This document shows, in pieces, positions 63,503-64,000 of a stretch of DNA of 64,000 nucleotides (the stretch's first letter is position 1; every line of letters begins with the position of its first letter). The notes under the pieces are model-generated. The model did no database searches and was not told the DNA's origin. It saw nothing but the letters and a program-made list of their open reading frames with translations. Position numbers and translations under genes: made by a program. The DNA lies in NCBI RefSeq assembly GCF_009756665.1, contig NZ_CP037953.1:2356001-2420000 (forward strand), given 5' to 3'. This stretch comes from Permianibacter aggregans. GTDB taxonomy: Bacteria > Pseudomonadota > Gammaproteobacteria > Enterobacterales > Permianibacteraceae.

Positions 63503-64000
63503 CTATGCAACATCCAACACTTGCGGTTTGCGAAAACTGACTTGCGCCAAATCACGGGTAAACGGCAAGGTGTTCCAATTCCACGGGGTGAAACGCGGAA
63601 TTTGAAACCGATCGCCGCGGCCGGTCCAGGCGCCATGTTCGGTGGTCCAGGATGCTTGATATCCGGCTTGTTTGACTTGGCGCACATGCACCGCGCGGTA
63701 ATCCTGTTCGGGTTTGCCGTTCGGGTAGGCAAACAGCGTTGGCGCTTCGCCGAGGATTTCGCTCAGCAAACCGCGATTGTGCTGGATTTGCCATTCGGCT
63801 TCGTCATCATCGAGTGTGCTCAGCACATGATGATCGTGAGTGTGACCGCCAATGGTGACGCCAGCTTCATGCAGCGTTTTCAATTCGTTTTCATTGAGCA
63901 TCAAGCGCGGCACGTAAGAGAGGTGATCACGAATATGGCTGACCAATGCCCGGCGTTCATCGCGCTGCCAGTATTTGACTGCCATACGCAGTTTCGCCAG
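63503..64000 (-). CDS. Polysaccharide deacetylase, C-terminal part, cut by window edge
   Basis: 166 codons open to the window edge. The visible part starts with a linker (AVKYWQRDERRALVSHIRDHLSYVPRLMLNENELKTLHEAG), then the NodB metal-binding motif GGHTHDHHVLS (His-x3-His) and the later catalytic-site strand TLFAYPNGKPEQDYR, then a C-terminal segment GDRFQIPRFTPWNWN. The catalytic Asp-Asp motif lies outside. It is of the same general type as the deacetylase at 46339. A separate locus role (peptidoglycan or EPS) cannot be decided. Confidence 0.85.
   Translation of the reverse strand: MAKLRMAVKYWQRDERRALVSHIRDHLSYVPRLMLNENELKTLHEAGVTIGGHTHDHHVLSTLDDDEAEWQIQHNRGLLSEILGEAPTLFAYPNGKPEQDYRAVHVRQVKQAGYQASWTTEHGAWTGRGDRFQIPRFTPWNWNTLPFTRDLAQVSFRKPQVLDVA

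Overview
The window looks like the chromosome of a free-living, moderately GC-rich gammaproteobacterium. The evidence is the block transketolase - GAPDH/Epd-type dehydrogenase - pgk - class II aldolase, an SerA of E. coli type and length, and an exosortase A (XrtA) exopolysaccharide locus. I cannot name the genus from sequence alone. No rRNA, tRNA, CRISPR array, phage or intact insertion sequence was seen.

Layout. 1-498 (-) is the start of a subtilisin-like protease, separated from tkt by a non-coding stretch with a near-consensus CRP site. 1062-6643 (+) is central carbon metabolism: tkt, gap/epd, a 31-residue membrane ORF, pgk and fba, with clear terminators after tkt and fba. 6766-8045 (+) holds a phosphatidylserine synthase and a YbaK-type deacylase. 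8285-8491 is a MITE-like inverted-repeat element in front of a secreted aspzincin protease. 9633-15416 (-) is a five-gene envelope operon that I do not recognise as a described system: a secreted protein, a membrane protein with what looks like an internal second signal peptide, an OmpA-domain protein, a three-haem cytochrome c and an ankyrin protein. 15582-21486 (-) encodes a hybrid sensor kinase with three receiver domains and a REC-PAS-GGDEF-EAL partner. 21583-23898 (-) carries an extended SDR and serA.

The centre, 24207-54023, is an XrtA-type exopolysaccharide and protein-sorting locus. The plus arm (24207-43917) runs: export lipoprotein, chain-length regulator, tyrosine autokinase, beta-barrel, deacetylase, FemAB-like transferase, exosortase fused to EpsI, glycosyltransferases, amidotransferase, heparinase-like lyase, O-ligase and PaaK-like adenylate ligase. 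The minus arm (51445-43898) runs: acyl carrier protein, two XrtA-associated hydrolases, two ATP-grasp proteins, deacetylase, flippase and a solute-binding protein. A short plus unit (51601-54023) adds a TPR protein and a second asparagine-synthetase-like protein that lacks the glutaminase cysteine. Together these suggest a Wzx/Wzy-like pathway making an amino-sugar polymer with deacetylated and perhaps amide- or aminoacyl-decorated residues. The initiating sugar transferase, the XrtA-associated ATPase, the PrsK/PrsR regulators and any PEP-CTERM substrate are not in the window.

54451-60013 is a divergent envelope-stress-like module: a beta-propeller lipoprotein on one side and MipA/OmpV, DUF3019, an RstA-like regulator and an RstB-like kinase on the other. 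A mirrored pair of RstA-box-like sites lies between them. The right end (minus strand) encodes a GH18 chitinase with very long Pro-Thr linkers, a secreted gluzincin-like protein and a truncated polysaccharide deacetylase.
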